From contig NC_056427.1 of NCBI RefSeq assembly GCF_905147365.1, positions 1,245,001 through 1,309,000 on the forward strand: a DNA stretch of 64,000 nt. Direction: 5' to 3'. Below, piece by piece: positions 9,966-19,970 of this stretch. Source of the stretch: Aricia agestis. Taxonomy: Eukaryota > Arthropoda > Insecta > Lepidoptera > Lycaenidae. Made by a program: the position numbers and the translations under genes. How positions within the stretch are numbered: the first letter of the stretch is position 1; the number at the start of each line of letters is the position of its first letter. Below the pieces are notes generated by a model. The model worked only from the letters and a program-made list of their open reading frames with translations, had not been told where the DNA came from and ran no database searches.

Positions 9966-10267
9966 TATTCAGATAGATTGACGAATTTTATAATTTCTTA
10001 ACAATAATTTCATGACGATTATTATAGCACAAAATCCACACATTTTCTGTCAAAGTCTTCATTATTTTAAAGTTAGGTAATCATTAAAATATGAAGTCAG
10101 GCCGCAAGTGTCCCAAGCTCCTCCTATACTTAAGTTAATCTAATTGCAGTTATCTTATTATTATAACCGGGTTACTTAAAGACGACGGGTTTTCTTACGT
10201 ACAGTTCTAAGGTTTCTAGTGCATATAAGTTCATATAACATTAACAAGTAAACATAATTTTAACTAA
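9966..10267. other. Unassigned AT-rich stretch
   Basis: No gene or recognisable repeat. Confidence 0.35.
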
Positions 10268-10392
10268 GGGTCTGTTTCACCACTTCCTGATAAGTGCCGG
10301 ATAGGCTATCCACCACTTAACTTGACAAATAGAGTATGGAGAATCTGTCAAAAAAGTTGGAAAGTCTGTCAAGGAAGTAGTGAAACAGGCTA
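10268..10392. mobile_element. TTAA-A MITE, decayed copy 3
   Basis: Left arm GGGTCTGTTTCACCACTTCC, right arm AGTGAAACAGGC. The left flank CTAA and the right terminus have decayed. The inner part has a deletion relative to copies at 5886 and 21531. Confidence 0.65.
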
Positions 10393-11089
10393 CAATACTC
10401 TTTTTTCGTTGGGGGTTAAAAAGTCTTATAAAAACACTTTTTAAACGAATAAAGATCTGTCTGTATGTGCCTGTCGGTGACATAGAAACCAAACGGATAG
10501 ACTTATTTAGAAATAGTTTTTTTGTCTGAAAGCTGGCATAAAAACTATCTAGTTGCTTTGCAAATAAAAGCCATTCTCAAACTACGAACACACACGAACA
10601 TTTTCACTACCTATCTCTCTAAGATTATTCCGAAAAAAATGCACAGTTTCCAGAAACTTGCGCAATATATAATCCACAGCATCTAGTAAAACATTCTTCT
10701 GCCATTCTTCTCCCTTATCGCTCCTAGAACATAAATGATCAGTAGAATATTCATCGCACGGCGCCGACCGATAGAAAATTTAAATGCAACTGGTGAACGT
10801 AATTGATAAGTGGCTCTAACCCCCTTACCCCACCGATGGGGGGTCGTCACCCCCTTACCCCACCGGTCGTTTCCCCTTTACCTCGCCAAAGGGGATCCTT
10901 ATAGCCAGATGGGAGCAAAATAATAGCAAACATTCTTGAACCTAGGTTAAGACTTTGACGGAAGTATAGTTAAGATTTTGGGAATATCATATTTTGATAG
11001 ACGTGTGGAGGTTACTCATCTTAATATAGCAACTATCATAATCTGTTTAATAGTTTAGGCGTGATTTCATCACAGTTACTTAATAGGAT
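10393..11089. other. Unassigned stretch
   Basis: No gene seen. ACCCCCTTACCCCACCG occurs twice in direct orientation (about 10818 and 10850), a short GC-rich duplication. Confidence 0.4.
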
Positions 11090-11093
11090 ACAC

Positions 11094-11731
11094 CAGGGGC
11101 TAGAGAAATGAAAGAAAAAGTACGTGTAATATCTGTAGCTGTCTCCCTTACCTCAAGCCTATACCGCAGAACGCGATAGAGACAACTGCAGAAAATCAAC
11201 GATTCGTTGTCCCCTGATTCCTTCTCCAAAACTTAACCGATTTAAGTACTTTTTTCATGAAAGATTAAAGAAAGGCTTGAGCTGTGTTCCTGTTTTTTTT
11301 TTATAATCTAGCAAAATCTGTTTTCTGGATGTTTGAACACAGCGGAAAATCTGGCCTTTTTTTGGGTTTTTGAACGTTCATATCATATTTAATCTTATAT
11401 CTTTAAACGAGCAATTCTTGTATATATATATAATTGGATAAATCTCGGAAACAGCTCCAACGATTTTCATGAAATTTAGTATATAGGGGGTTTGGGGGGC
11501 GATAAATCGATCTAGCTAGGAATCATTTTTAGAAAATGTCACTATCATCGAAAACCGAGCAAAGCTCGGTCAAATAGCTAGTAAATAAATTATGAAAAAA
11601 ACGAAAACATAGGGACATTGTGTTAGTGGCCGTAGAAATTCAGGAAAAAAAAATATAATTCTTCTAGCATTATCCAGGGAGGAAACAGGGGGACAACGTT
11701 TGTATGGAAAAAAGGGCGGTGTGGACTCCTC
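11094..11731 (-). mobile_element. TTAA-C element, copy 1 (with nested Helitron)
   Basis: TTAA on both sides (11090-11093, 11732-11735). The termini are inverted: TAGGATACACC at the left and GGTGTGGACTCC at the right. In reverse orientation it aligns over its length with 45421-45885 and with the shorter 41086-41394. Strand is arbitrary, set opposite to those two copies. A 182-bp Helitron is nested at 11400-11581. Confidence 0.8.
11400..11581 (+). mobile_element. Helitron with textbook ends inside TTAA-C
   Basis: Starts TCTTTAAACGAGCAATTC and ends CAAATAGCTAG. The preceding base is A and the following base T, the expected AT target. A perfect hairpin, ACCGAG / CTCGGT around CAAAG, lies 12 bases before CTAG. 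Comparing with the empty site in the copy at 45421 shows the exact insertion point. Non-autonomous. Confidence 0.85.
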
Positions 11732-11735
11732 TTAA

Positions 11736-12723
11736 TAAATTATGACGGGGAAAAGTTTGTTTCTTTGCATCAAAGGTGATATAATATGAATGATAGGCTG
11801 CGAAAATAGAGAGCCAATTTTGATGAAATATTGCATAAACATAGAGTAGATAACCAACAAGAACATAGTAAACTTTTTATCGTGGCAAAACGTACGATAC
11901 TTTTCGGTGAAACCTCGCAATTTCTATTTAGTCAATAAAAGGCTAAGAATATTCCACGTCTAGTAACATTCGCAGCCGCACACCGTTCAGTGGTTTGAGC
12001 CCTATACGAAGTAATCCTGCGTATCCGCTACACGGTAAAGGGCAGTGAAATATTCAGTGAGACCGATGTTTGTATAGGGCACTTTGTAGGGCTCGTGTAG
12101 AGTTTTGAAGAGATAGACATGCCACTTACATTTCTAAAATTAAAGAGTGTGGGATAAGCGTGGAGGCCCCAAAGGCATATCTTCCAACCGAGCGAGGTGT
12201 GCTCGGTCAGGCCGAAGCCCACGTGATTATTTTCAGCTGTTGTATACAGGATGTAACAAAACTAAGTGATTTAAGAAACGCCGCGCTGTAAGAGTAACTT
12301 TTAAGGCGGGGATTAATCTCAATCAAAAACGATAACCTTGCACACAACCAAAGACCAAGCGTATACGCATCGCAATAAGATTCATTTTAGCTTAGCATAA
12401 AACTGTAACAACAAGTGCGGATCTTCTCTATTTTTCATGTTTTTTTTAAATATCTTTGGAAATAAATATTAAGAAACAAAATTGTTCGGTTAAAGAAATT
12501 TTAATTATCCTAGTTAATACTTATATTTCGATGAAATAGATTTTTTTCGGAGGTGAGTTTGTAAATTAATTACAGCCAAAGTATTACGTTTTATTAAAAT
12601 GTTTATGGTTTAAGGTATTTTAAATATTGTGCTTTATATCTCATATTTTTAACACTTCGTTATTATATTGGAACTAGGTAAACCGGGAGTCACGGAATAA
12701 CAAATTGGGGTTTATCCTCGCCT
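11736..12723. other. Unassigned stretch
   Basis: No convincing gene. ACAGGATGTAACAAAACTAAG (around 12246) is a single end of the TA-type MITE described at 34574. A minus-strand frame at 12028-12222 has no known domain; its CTTCGGCCTGACCGAGC stretch (complement at ~12206-12222) recurs at 30251-30267, so it is repeat-derived. Confidence 0.4.
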
Positions 12724-12845
12724 TAAGCTATTGCATAACTTTTTCATTGCGGGCTTGGAGCGCAGCGACCGCGAATGCGAATTAAAAAGCGAGCCTTACC
12801 GCGGCACGGCGGCAGTCCCCGAGTGCCACATGTATGTTTTTCCTA
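12724..12845 (+). repeat. Dispersed repeat, GCTATTGCATA...GGCAGTCCCCGAG family, copy 1
   Basis: Starts AAGCTATTGCATAACTTTTT and has GCGGCAGTCCCCGAGTGCCA near its right end. Other copies are at 21390-21518, 28041-28265 and 46637-46860. This one lacks the central GACTTCGGCACGGTGTTTG segment. Class unknown. Confidence 0.55.
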
Positions 12846-12884
12846 TAAAATTAATCCGAGTCCCTAGCGCGAGATACAGCAAGT

Positions 12885-13041
12885 CATGTCTATCGTCTTC
12901 TCTTGCCTATATCTACAGCGATGTTAGTAATTTACAACTCTGTGTAGTTAACTACCACACAACACCGGGCCGTCTTTAACATATTAAACTAGCGGTTATC
13001 CGTTATTCCGGTTAGAATATAACATGCGTTTACATTTAAAT
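12885..13041 (+). repeat. Direct duplication, first unit
   Basis: ATGTTAGTAATTTACAACTC, then GTGTAGTTAACTACCACACA, ACACCGGGCCGTCTT and ATTCCGGTTA are repeated at 13235-13391 in the same orientation with few changes. The period is ~350 bp. Confidence 0.75.
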
Positions 13042-13083
13042 ATAGTTAAAATGATACAAAATCCTTAGTATTGCACATATATT

Positions 13084-13210
13084 GCGACAGCAATGCGACA
13101 CGCGTTTGACAGCATTCAACTGGTATTTGTTCGACTTTTCGTATGCAATTTTTTTAACAAACAGTAGAAATTGTGCAATATCTGTCACGCACCTGTCGCA
13201 TTGCTGTCGC
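13084..13210. mobile_element. Fold-back MITE between the duplicated units
   Basis: The left arm GCGACAGCAATGCGACA and the right arm TGTCGCATTGCTGTCGC are exact inverted copies, with weaker pairing inward (GACAG / CTGTC). Its presence between the units suggests that the direct duplication and the MITE arose separately. Confidence 0.7.
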
Positions 13211-13234
13211 AGGATTCTGCTGGCCAAACCCGCT

Positions 13235-13391
13235 GTAACCATGTCTACGCTCTCTATATCTACAGCAATGTTAGTAATTTACAACTCCGTGTAGTTAACT
13301 ACCACACAACACCGGGCCGTCTTCAACATATTAAACTGGCGGTTCACTCTGTTATTCCGGTTAAAATATAACCCGCGTTTACATTTAACGG
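13235..13391 (+). repeat. Direct duplication, second unit
   Basis: Second copy of the sequence at 12885-13041; differences are scattered point changes. Frames through both units are non-genic. Confidence 0.75.
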
Positions 13392-13973
13392 ACCCGGCGA
13401 ACGTTGTTTTTGCCATACAGCGTGGCAATATGCTTGAGAACTGACCAAAAGATATTTCCAGATATTTATTGCCACGGATTAACGCAGAAATTTATTTTTT
13501 CGCAAAAAAGCTATGCTACGTCCTTTCCCGGGACAGAAAGTATCTGCATAAAAAAAACTAGGCCTTTGCATCCGTTGTGGATGATTTATACAGTATTTTC
13601 AGAGCGAAGTAACCACTCCTCAAATACTGTAGTGCCTGGGACAAGATTTTTGCCCAAGCGCATATACGACATTCACGCAACATAGTCGGCCTAGTCCAGA
13701 GGGAAGAACTAGTCAATACGTCTGGGACAAACCATGTGCGGGTTTCCTCACGATGTTTTCCTTCACCATACGAGCATCCGTATTATGTACTTGAGATCAG
13801 AAAATGTCTCTTGGTACACGCCTCTACCCGGGTTCTAACCTGCACCCTCTATATTAATCTTCACTTTTATTATTGTGATAGTATAATATAACAATTGAAA
13901 CATTGTCTCATATTTCACATTTAAATTTAAGTTACAAAAACGTAGCTATAAAATATAACAACAGCTGCTTGCG
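13392..13973. other. Helitron fragments and unassigned DNA
   Basis: GACCCGGCGAACGTTGTTTT at 13391 resembles the CTRG-CCGGCAAA family, and TATGCTACGTCCTTTCCCGG at 13511 resembles HelL, but both are short fragments. The remainder to 13973 is unassigned. No gene. Confidence 0.4.
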
Positions 13974-14043
13974 TCGTAGCACCGCTACGTCGTAGACCCT
14001 CTACGCCGTAGAGCCTCTACGTGACCGCTACGGCGGTGCTACG
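13974..14043. mobile_element. Compact hairpin element, CGTAGCACCGC ends
   Basis: The ends are CGTAGCACCGCTACG and CTACGGCGGTGCTACG, inverted with one interruption. The middle contains further CTACG/CGTAG palindromes and CGTAGAGCCTCTACG, closely matching the unit of the minisatellite at 32357-33113. Confidence 0.6.
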
Positions 14044-14489
14044 AAAAGGTTGTATTCTTCAAGTGCAAGAAAAATTATTCTTAACCTTATTATGCGAGAA
14101 TATTTTAACCTGGAAACGAAAAAGAGGGGTGTTATAAGTTTGACGTGTTTGTCTATGTGTTTGTTCGTGGCATTGTATCATCCAAAAGCTTTGTCCACAT
14201 TGTGCCTTTTTTTGTTCATCAAGGGCATGCCTTATAGCGCATTCAACATCGCACGTGAGGCATGCCCGTGACGCGCGTTAAAATCGTAGCGCTCGCTATG
14301 ACACTTTTCTTTCAACGCGGTTGGATTTTGACGCATTCAATTATTGAATATGCCAAACGAAAGTTGAATAAAAAGATGATGACGAAAATTGAAGATGAAA
14401 TTGCATAATGTGGAAATAGCTATACGGGTGGACCGATTTTGATCTAGTTCCTTTCGTTTTGTTTGAATTTTCTTAGCTATAGTTCGTCA
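14044..14489. other. Unassigned, with a repeat fragment
   Basis: A fragment of the family at 8101 lies inverted at 14112-14185. GGGCATGCC occurs at 14223 and as GGCATGCCC at 14260, a loose inverted pair. No gene. Confidence 0.4.
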
Positions 14490-14658
14490 TCATCACTGCC
14501 CCGCAAGCCCGAAAGTCCGTTGCGCCCAAAATTCATTTATTTTCTTTCTCGGGTATGGAACATACTTTGGGTATGTCCAATGTCCATACTACATACCAAA
14601 TTTTCAGCAAAATCGGTTCAACGGTTTAGACGTGAAGAGGTAACTGATAGACAGACAG
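14490..14658 (-). mobile_element. HelL copy cut by SINE-A
   Basis: Contains CCGTTGCGCCCAAAATTC, AAAATCGGTTCAACGGTTTA and GTGAAGAGGTAACTGATAGA. The sequence stops in the AGACAGACAG run where SINE-A begins, so the outer 5' end is missing. HelL is therefore older than this SINE. Confidence 0.65.
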
Positions 14659-14973
14659 ATGTGAGAGAGCCATGCTTCGGTATGAATCGGCCGGCCCGAC
14701 CGGAGAAATACCACGTTCTCACAGAAAACCGGCGTGAAACAGCGCTTGCGCTGTGTTTTACCGAGTGAGTGTGTTTACCGGAGGCCCAATCCCCTACCCT
14801 ATTCCCTTCCCTACCCTCCCCTATTCCCTTCCTTTCCCTATCCTCCCCTATTCCCTCTTAAAAGGCCGGCAACGCACTTGCAGCTCTTCTGATGCTGCGA
14901 GTGTCCTTGGGCGACGGAATTTGCTTTCCATCAAGTGACCCGTTTGCTCGTTTGCCCCCTTATTTCATAAAAA
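14659..14973 (+). mobile_element. SINE-A, copy 1
   Basis: Defines the family. The head is (A)YGTGAGAGAGCCATGC, then GGCCGGCCCGACCGG, a CAGCGCTTGCGCTG palindrome, a pyrimidine-rich CCCTATTCCCTTCC tract, and a tail CCGGCAACGCACTTGCAGC through CGTTTGCTCGTTTGCCCCCT to an A-run. The tail is shared with the LINE 3' end at 49950-50240, so the element is read as a non-autonomous retroposon using that LINE. Frames in it (Pro-rich) are artefacts. Confidence 0.75.
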
Positions 14974-15238
14974 CAGGTGCGGTTTATTTTAGTTTAATCT
15001 CAATTCTGAAAACGTGTTTTGGATTAATTCAATAGCTAATAATATTCTGTTTTATTAACAATATTTTTATCTCGAAGATATGATACGATGAGATATTTAG
15101 GTAATGGAAAATGATATGAATTGAAATTAAATGAAGAATGTTTTATTTCCAAGTTGGTACTTTTGTTTTGACGCGGAATTTTGCTTGGCGTTCAACATGC
15201 TAGACTTTTATAATTTGAGTCCTTTCGAAAGTATAAGA

Positions 15239-15700
15239 CAATAATAATAATAATAATAGCTCCCACACCGGTTTCGGTGACGGTGGCCGGTTTCATTGAA
15301 ACCAGGCCAGCTACGCAGGAGTAATTTTAAAGTGCCCCAGTGTGTGCGCAGTACACAAGAGCAACCTGCAAACCTTCAAGAAAAGAGCGTATTCCCTCTT
15401 AAAAGGCCGGCATCGCACCTGCAGCTCTTCTGATGTTGCGAGTATCCATGGGCGACGGTAGTTGCTTACCATCAGGTGACCCGCTTGCTGGTTTGCCCCC
15501 TTATTTTATAAAAAAAAAAAACTCTCTGTTCCTTTACTGTCATAACCCAGTGGGACAAAAGACCGACACGACTGGCGAGAGATCAGGCGCAGGACCGACT
15601 TTTTACATGCCTAATGCCCATCCACGCATGGATCTCTTACTTGTCAGACAAGTCCTCTGAGTCAAGAGCCGCGCTCTATACCACTAGACCACGGAGGCGT
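15239..15700 (-). mobile_element. tSINE-1 copy split by a LINE tail
   Basis: Minus strand: the head GCCTCCGTGGTCTAGTGGTA (15700 downward) resembles a tRNA 5' half with an A box. The body ends in GGTGTGGGAGCTATTATTAT with a (TAT)n 3' end. Compared with the fuller copy at 42967, the box-B stretch is lost. A LINE tail (15371-15521) interrupts the body. GACAAGACAAGACAAG follows at 15703. Confidence 0.65.
15371..15521 (+). mobile_element. LINE 3' tail inserted in tSINE-1
   Basis: Begins AACCTTCAAGAAAAGAGCG, which matches the coding end of the LINE at 50033-50060 rather than the SINE-A head, then GCCGGCATCGCACC to TTATTTTATAAAAAAAAAA. It is therefore a 5'-truncated copy of the LINE that supplies the SINE-A tail. 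Confidence 0.7.
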
Positions 15701-15927
15701 AGACAAGACAAGACAAGACAAGTATACATTATAGCTTACCATCATAGAAAAAACTTAGTATAAACTTAGCCAGTTGGTAGCCAGGACAAAATATTCATTT
15801 GGTGACACTTACCTGAAACAAGAGACAGAATGAGTTAGTATTGTAATTTTGTTAACCTATTTTACTCTATAATAGTACGGAACCCTTCGTGCACAAGTCC
15901 GATTCACACTTAGCCGATTTTTCTGTA

Positions 15928-16499
15928 AAGGTGCTCCCTCACCGCGAGCATCCGCTTGTAATGTAACATTACAGAGTCGAGCATTACAATGCGTACATAC
16001 CTTGTAATGATACAGTGTGTAATATCTTGATACAACTTATACCATCAACTAGCTATGAAATGAAGTCGAATGTTACACGCGAATGCTTGTCAGCCAGGGA
16101 GATAGCATTCTTGACGTGGGAGAGCCATGCTTCGGCACGAATGGGCCGGCTCGACCGGAGAAATACCACGGGCTCACAGAAAACCGGCACCGGCGCTGAA
16201 ACAGCGCTTGCGCTGTGTTTCGCCGAGTGAGTGAGTTTACCGGAGGCCCAATCCCCTACGTCAAGTTCGCTTCCCTACCCTCCCCTATTACCCTGTTCCC
16301 TCTTAAAAGGCCGACAACGCACCTGCAGCTCTTCTGATGCTGCGAGTGTCCATGGGCGACGGAAGTTGCTTTCCATCAGGTGACCCGTTTGCTCGTTTGC
16401 CCCCCTTATTTAATAAAAAGCAAGTATTTTAATGTAATGCTCAAAGTCAAATCTTTAATGTTACATTACAAGTGAATGCTCGCGGTGAGGGAGCACCTT
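15928..16499. mobile_element. TA-flanked MITE containing SINE-A
   Basis: Ends AAGGTGCTCCCTCACCGCGA and TCGCGGTGAGGGAGCACCTT are exact complements, extending ~44 bp inward (ACTTGTAATGTAACATTA). Flanks are TA at 15926-15927 and 16500-16501. SINE-A copy 2 occupies 16114-16419, leaving ~265 bp of original element. Confidence 0.8.
16114..16419 (+). mobile_element. SINE-A, copy 2
   Basis: Head ACGTGGGAGAGCCATGC at 16114; A-run at 16412-16419. The pyrimidine tract is shortened and carries ACGTCAAGTTCGC in place of a CCTATTCCC unit. Confidence 0.75.
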
Positions 16500-16770
16500 T
16501 ACATGTAAAACGTCTAAGTACATAACATAATGAAATGTAAAGCAGCAGATTATGTATATAAATATTTTCAACATTTCAAACCTCTAAATCCCTAAACATC
16601 TTAAACAAGAATAGATTAAAATAAACACCCAGATTATGACGTCATTATAATGAAGACTCAACATTGATTTTAGCAACATATTGTAAGGGAGATTAGATTG
16701 AAAATAATAGAGGTTATAAACGCCTCTCATAATAATTAAGCATCGACAAAATATTTATACTGAAAATTAT

Positions 16771-17275
16771 TCGTAATCATCTCCACAGTTTTCATTGCAG
16801 ACTTTACAGTTTTCGTAGACAACTGTATAGTTTTCGTCGATGTACAGCACCTGTAGACAAGTGGCAAAGCGCTAACGCTAACGCTAACGCTAGCGCTACA
16901 AAATGTATGCGATTTGACATAAGTCATCGCTTCGCTAGCGAATACTAATGTCAAATCCATACATTTTGTAGCGTCAGCGTTAGCGCTAGCGTTAGCGTTT
17001 TGCCACTTGTCTACGGGGGCAGGTTACTTAGCCTGTACATTGTACAAACATCGTAGCCATTTGTATATTTTCATAAACATCTGTAAAGTTTTTGAAGATA
17101 ATTGCACTGTTTTCGTAGACAACTTTTTTTGCAGACATTTCTACAGTTTTCGTAGTCACCTGTAGATACAGTTTACGTATACACCTTAATAGTTTTCGTA
17201 GCCATCTGTATAGTTTTGGCAGACACCTATACAGTATACAGTTTCCGTAGCCAACTGCATACTTTTCGTAGGCAC
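16771..17275. repeat. Degenerate CAGTTTTCGTAG satellite
   Basis: About a dozen loose repeats of ACAGTTTTCGTAGACAACTG (variants TATAGTTTTCGTAGCCATCT, TACAGTTTACGTATACACC) spaced ~25-35 bases. The array is split by the MITE at 16853-17014. Non-coding. Confidence 0.65.
16853..17014. mobile_element. MITE with GCTAAC hexanucleotide arms
   Basis: The arms GTAGACAAGTGGCAAA (left) and TTTGCCACTTGTCTAC (right) are exact complements at the ends. Each arm continues with tandem GCTAAC/GCTAGC hexamers and then ACAAAATGTATG. The centre has CGCTTCGCTAGCG. Confidence 0.8.
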
Positions 17276-17280
17276 TAACT

Positions 17281-17583
17281 TTTTAAAAAAAATGAAATAA
17301 GGGACAAACGAGCAAACGGTTCACCTGATGGAAAGCAACTTCCGTCGCCCATGGACACTCGCAGCATCAGAAGAGCTGCAGGTACGTTGTCGGCGTTTTA
17401 AGAGGGAATAGGGTAATAGGGGAGGGTAGGGAAGGGTAGGGCAGGGGATTGGGCCTCCGGTAAACTCACTCACTCGGCAAAACACAGCGCAAGCGCTGTT
17501 TCACGCCGGTTTTCGTGTGAGAACGTGGTCCGGTGTATCCGGTCGAGCCGGCCCATTCGTGCCGAAGCATGGCTCTCCCACGT
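17281..17583 (-). mobile_element. SINE-A, copy 3
   Basis: The T-run is at 17281, the tail complement GCAAACGGTTCACCTGATGG at 17312, and the head complement GGCTCTCCCACGT ends at 17583. The frame at 17470-17655 lies in it. Confidence 0.75.
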
Positions 17584-17877
17584 ATGCAAGTGCAAGTTAT
17601 GAGTGTAAGTTATTGCAATCATTAATTTAAAGAAAGAAAATACAACAGTTTGCACTCCGGTAGTTCCGGCGGTCCACTATCCCTCCTACAAATGTTTCAT
17701 CAGGTCATTTGTTCTAACGCTCCTGACGAGAGTTTAAAATTGTTTACCCATCCCAAAAAAAAGTGCACAACGCCGCTAAAGAAGTTATCACTTCAAAAAC
17801 CTAGCTAGATCATTTCTCCCACTCTGAAAACATACTTTGATTCCATGCGAATACCCGTTATATAAAACTAGTTGCGC

Positions 17878-18060
17878 TAAAATTCGTTTATCGCGCGGAA
17901 ACCGTACATTTTTTCGGGATAAAAAGTATCCTATGTCCTTTCCCGGGACTCAAAGTATATCCATTCCAAATTTCAACCAAATCGGTTCAGCAGTTTGGGC
18001 GTGAAGAGGTAACAGACAGACAGACAGACACACATTCGCAATTTGTAATATTAGTATGGA
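17878..18060 (-). mobile_element. HelL copy, both ends present
   Basis: CTAG at 17878-17881, preceded by A, then TTGCGCTAAAATTCG; the right end is AATATTAGTATGGA at 18060. It lacks the ATGACGCCCGCAACTCCG segment seen next to CTAG in the copy at 42699. Confidence 0.75.
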
Positions 18061-18304
18061 TTGGTGTGCACCATTACCTCATCTAAAGTACAACATCAAC
18101 CCAACATTTCTCTATCGGAAAGCGCCGATGCATCTATCCGCTCGCTATCGGACAGATGAAGATAAACGACGGTCCTCTGTGGGGACGTGACGGGTCACCA
18201 CGCTGACGGCGCAGCGCAGATCCATCGTAGATGTCCAGCGACAATGGATTTAATGTTGACTGTTGAAACCTATAGATTTTTCAGAATAGGGATCTTTTAT
18301 TGTT

Positions 18305-19126
18305 ACAAAAGCAACTCCGTTGCGCCAAAAATCGTTTATCGTGTGGGAACCGTGCGTTTTTTCGTGATAAAAAGTATCCTATGCCCTTTCCCAGGACTCA
18401 AAGTATCTCCATACCGAATTTCATCTAAATCATTTAGGCGACTCAGGCTCAAAGCGTTTAAGTTTATTGCACGGAAACCGAAATTTCGCAACAAAAATTG
18501 ACAACTGACTGACTAAACTGTCTTTTCCGTCTCTCAAAGTATCATTACTAGACATCGGATTATATGCATTGGCATATTTGCAAATGCATACTTTTTAGGC
18601 GATAGCGCATATTATGGGAACTTTTCTTTAATAGTGCATATTTCGGTAGTTTTATGCCCTCGTAGTCTCCAAACTAGCTATCATGATAATACACCGAGGT
18701 CACAAAACAGAGGTACGATAGATCAAAACGATTCAAATATGTGGGTTCATCCCTACGAATATCCCCATTAAAAGAATACAATAGTCAATACACCCGATAG
18801 GTACAATATCTTTCTAGAAACAAAATTTTTCTTTGTAGTTGGTAATATTAATAGCAAAAAAAATTTAATAAAGTAGTTAAATATTGAAGTACTGTATAAG
18901 AAATGAAAAATCCTGGATTTGAATTTAAATAATAACTGTGACTTTTGATTGTGCATATTTTGAGCATATTTGGGTCATATTTCGTGCATATTTGCATGCA
19001 TATTTCGGCACTTTGATCGTGCATATAATCCGATTTCTAATCATTACACCAATTTGAATCAGCACAGCCTTTAAAACGTCAAGACTTTGCAGACAGACAG
19101 ACAAACTTTCGCATTTTTAATATTAG
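18305..19126 (-). mobile_element. HelL copy interrupted by a hAT-type MITE
   Basis: The left part, GCAACTCCGTTGCGCC to CTCAAAGTATC, includes an internal duplication of the CTCAAAGTAT block. The right part resumes ACACCAATTTGAATCAGC and ends GCATTTTTAATATTAGTA near 19126. The hAT-type element at 18549-19039 separates them. Confidence 0.65.
18549..19039. mobile_element. hAT-type MITE with GCATATTT subterminal repeats
   Basis: Perfect 8-bp target duplication ATCATTAC (18541-18548 and 19040-19047). The inverted ends are TAGACATCGGATTATATGCA and the complement of TAGAAATCGGATTATATGCA. GCATATTT motifs recur in both subterminal regions in both orientations, as transposase-binding repeats often do in hAT elements. 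The frame at 18768-18956 is AT-rich noise; no transposase. Confidence 0.85.
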
Positions 19127-19482
19127 TAAGTATGCTACAAATTTTTTGAATTATAACGCAAACTCACAAAAAGACAAGCCTTGTCGGAAATCACTCCAGC
19201 TTTTATTAAAAGTTAACTTAACTGTCAGTTAAAAATTAACTATTGTATCGCAGTAACTTTAAACTATTCATAAGGAATGGAAGTTTTTTAATTAACGCGA
19301 AACTTTCTTATTGTCGTTGGATGAAGAATGGAAAAACTGAAAACTGGAGAGCCAGTCGGAAAATGCTTTAAATAATTGGAATATTTCTTTGTCTGTCGTA
19401 TGTCTTAATACGAATTTCATTCGTGGAATTCGGAAACAAAACTTTTCGGGATGAAAAATCCTTGAAGTAACTTCCGCAACTC
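19127..19482. other. Unassigned stretch
   Basis: No gene; nothing recognised. Confidence 0.35.
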
Positions 19483-19970
19483 AATTGCACCAAAAATCGT
19501 TTATGACGCGGGAACCGCACATTTTTCCTGGATATAAAGTATTTTTGAGGGATATAAAGTATCCTATGCCTAATATTAATTATTATACTTAATTAGTTTG
19601 CACGCCAGTGTGCATCTGTCGAGCGAACGACAACAAGGCTCCACAGAACACCAGGGATCGCGGGCGGTGTAGGTACTATACCGCGATCATCGCCTGAGTG
19701 GGGTCCTTTTCGGCAGCATTCGCATTACACTACATTGTGTTTTGTACCCAGATAGATATTAAAAATGTGTATTATAATGTCCGTCTGATTGTTTTTTTTC
19801 TCTGTTTTTTGTTTTGCTATGTTCTGTTTTGTAATGTGGTGTAATGTGTTTACATGTTGAATAAATGTTTATTATTATTACTATGCCCTTATCCGGGCCT
19901 GTCCTATCTCCATACCCAGCAAAATCGTTTCAGCGGTTTAGGCGTGAAGAGGTAACTGACAGACAGACAG
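19483..19970 (-). mobile_element. HelL copy with a LINE fragment inside, cut by SINE-A
   Basis: The left part, CCGCAACTCAATTGCACC to AAGTATCCTATGCC, has a duplicated GGATATAAAGTAT. The right part runs ATGCCCTTATCCGGGCC to GACAGACAGACAG, where SINE-A starts. The LINE-like insertion 19571-19880 lies between. Confidence 0.65.
19571..19880 (+). mobile_element. LINE 3' fragment with 7-bp TSD
   Basis: Flanked by CTATGCC on both sides (19564-19570, 19881-19887). It ends TTGAATAAATGTTTATTATT with an (ATT)n tail. The upstream part, GCACGCCAGTGTGCATCTGT and GGATCGCGGGCGG, has no readable frame. Read as a 5'-truncated LINE of another family. Confidence 0.65.
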
